A stretch of 64,000 nucleotides of DNA. It comes from Candidatus Competibacteraceae bacterium (lineage in GTDB: Bacteria; Pseudomonadota; Gammaproteobacteria; Competibacterales; Competibacteraceae). A program made the position numbers and the translations under genes. The notes under the pieces were generated by a model, which was given only the letters and a program-made list of their open reading frames with translations, was not told where the DNA came from and searched no databases. Shown here piece by piece: positions 63,367 through 64,000 of this stretch (the first letter of the stretch is position 1; every line of letters starts with the position of its first letter). Location: contig JADJQQ010000001.1 of the NCBI GenBank assembly GCA_016712625.1, positions 434,001-498,000 on the forward strand, read 5' to 3'.

Positions 63367-63474
63367 AGGCTTAGTAAATTATCCTTATATAAAAGTGGGT
63401 ATTATACACTGCCATCCTATTAATCGCCAAAATAGTCTCTCTATTAAGGATAGGCGCAGCCCAAGAGGATTATA

Positions 63475-63488
63475 TTGCAGTGCAGCAA
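63475..63488. promoter_or_regulatory. Possible PhaR-like operator upstream of phasin
   Basis: TTGCAGTGCAGCAA, a TGCA-rich imperfect palindrome, lies 82 bp before the phasin start. PhaR repressors of PHA producers bind TGC-rich sites in phasin promoters, so this is a candidate. The match is short and may be chance. Confidence 0.3.
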
Positions 63489-63569
63489 AAAATGCGTTAT
63501 TCTTAAGGGGTGAGGTCGAGATAGGCCAGCAACTTTTGATTAATCATTTTTTTATTATGGAGCCTCGAA

Positions 63570-63905
63570 ATGGCTAACGAAGCACTGACCAAAATGTCTG
63601 AGCAGTACCAAAATTTCTTGAATCCCGTCATCAAGGCCAATAAATTGTCAGCCGCCAATCTGGAAGCCTTGGTTAATTTTCAGATGAATGCGCTTCAGTC
63701 CTATATCAACTTGGCAATGGACCGGATGAAGGCCGCCGCCGATATCAACGATCCGGCCAGCTTGCAGACCTTCCTCTCCAGTCAAGCCGAGTCCATTTCT
63801 AGCCTGCATCAGAAGTTCCTGGGCGATACCAAAGCATTGGCCGACCTGATGGCGGGTTTCAAGGCCGAATTTGATAAATTGATCAAAGACAGCATCGCCA
63901 AGTAA
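63570..63905 (+). CDS. phaP: Phasin (polyhydroxyalkanoate granule-associated protein)
   Basis: A 111-residue helical amphiphilic protein of the phasin family: MANEALTKMSEQYQNFLNPVIKANKLSAANLEALVNFQMNALQSYINLAMDRMKAAADINDPASLQTFLSSQAESISSLHQKFL. It has no Cys or Trp, a high Ala/Leu/Gln content, and the NFQMNALQSYI region of TIGR01841-type phasins. ATG at 63570 with GGAG upstream. It coats PHA granules, so the organism stores PHA. Synthase genes are not in the window. Confidence 0.93.
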   Translation: MANEALTKMSEQYQNFLNPVIKANKLSAANLEALVNFQMNALQSYINLAMDRMKAAADINDPASLQTFLSSQAESISSLHQKFLGDTKALADLMAGFKAEFDKLIKDSIAK

Positions 63906-64000
63906 TCTCGCCCGACCTGTTTCTGGGCGGTACGCGACGTTGCACTGCCCGGAAACTGTAGTTGCATTCTCCTTGCGTAGAGCTGAACCTTTAGCTTCGG
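63906..64000. other. Window end after phasin
   Basis: A weak hairpin CGCCC/GGGCG (about 63908-63928) without a T run follows the phasin stop. No further gene is visible before the window edge. Confidence 0.4.

Overview
The window looks like a chromosomal segment of a polyhydroxyalkanoate-storing gammaproteobacterium. This rests on gene content: prfB-lysS and clpS-clpA-infA neighbourhoods, mtnA/MTA deaminase/ubiG in the pseudomonad arrangement, DsbB, HemL, class I and class II fructose-bisphosphate aldolases, a glyoxylate shunt, a phasin, and many Ser/Thr kinases. A Competibacter/Contendobacter-like lineage is my best guess, by inference only. I saw no rRNA, tRNA, insertion sequence, integrase or CRISPR array.

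Layout. 1-5.4 kb (minus): liuABCD-type leucine/isovalerate operon (isovaleryl-CoA dehydrogenase, methylcrotonyl-CoA carboxylase beta, methylglutaconyl-CoA hydratase, carboxylase alpha cut by the window edge), divergent from a TetR regulator. 6.5-11.1 kb: Kup potassium transporter, then prfB-lysS with the RF2 autoregulatory frameshift. 11.2-13.7 kb: divergent class I and class II aldolases. 13.7-17.8 kb: mtnA, an OmpA-domain protein, MTA/SAH deaminase and ubiG. 17.9-24.0 kb (minus): a phosphosignalling cassette of two transmembrane Ser/Thr kinases, two FHA proteins and a PP2C phosphatase. The kinases share a 657-bp block of essentially identical DNA. 24.1-28.4 kb: asnS, a Trp-rich helix-hairpin-helix protein, and cysE with IscU-like and IscA-like genes. 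28.4-37.8 kb (minus): a zinc-ribbon/kinase/FGE-sulfatase fusion, a 1927-residue DUF2339-like membrane protein, PspA, and a secreted Arg/Asp repeat protein. 38.3-49.4 kb: housekeeping genes (suhB, macro domain, rubredoxin, thiD-thiE, hemL, dsbB, SelW-like, mtgA, flavodoxin, DsbA-like isomerase, infA, clpA-clpS, RlpA-like). 49.5-55.2 kb: aceB, aceA, glucokinase, phhB, a haem protein and a Nudix hydrolase. 55.3-61.1 kb (minus): a PstS-like binding protein and livJHMGF. 61.4-63.9 kb: a coiled-coil membrane protein, rdgC and a phasin.

At least five genes (PP2C, kinase 2 twice, PspA, glucokinase, LivG) carry one-base length differences in homopolymer runs that break an otherwise good frame. This points to sequencing error more than to biology, so these genes are described as their repaired products and flagged. 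The region most worth pursuing is the kinase/FHA/phosphatase cassette together with the nearby kinase-FGE/DUF2339/PspA locus: envelope-spanning signalling with no close textbook counterpart that I recognise.
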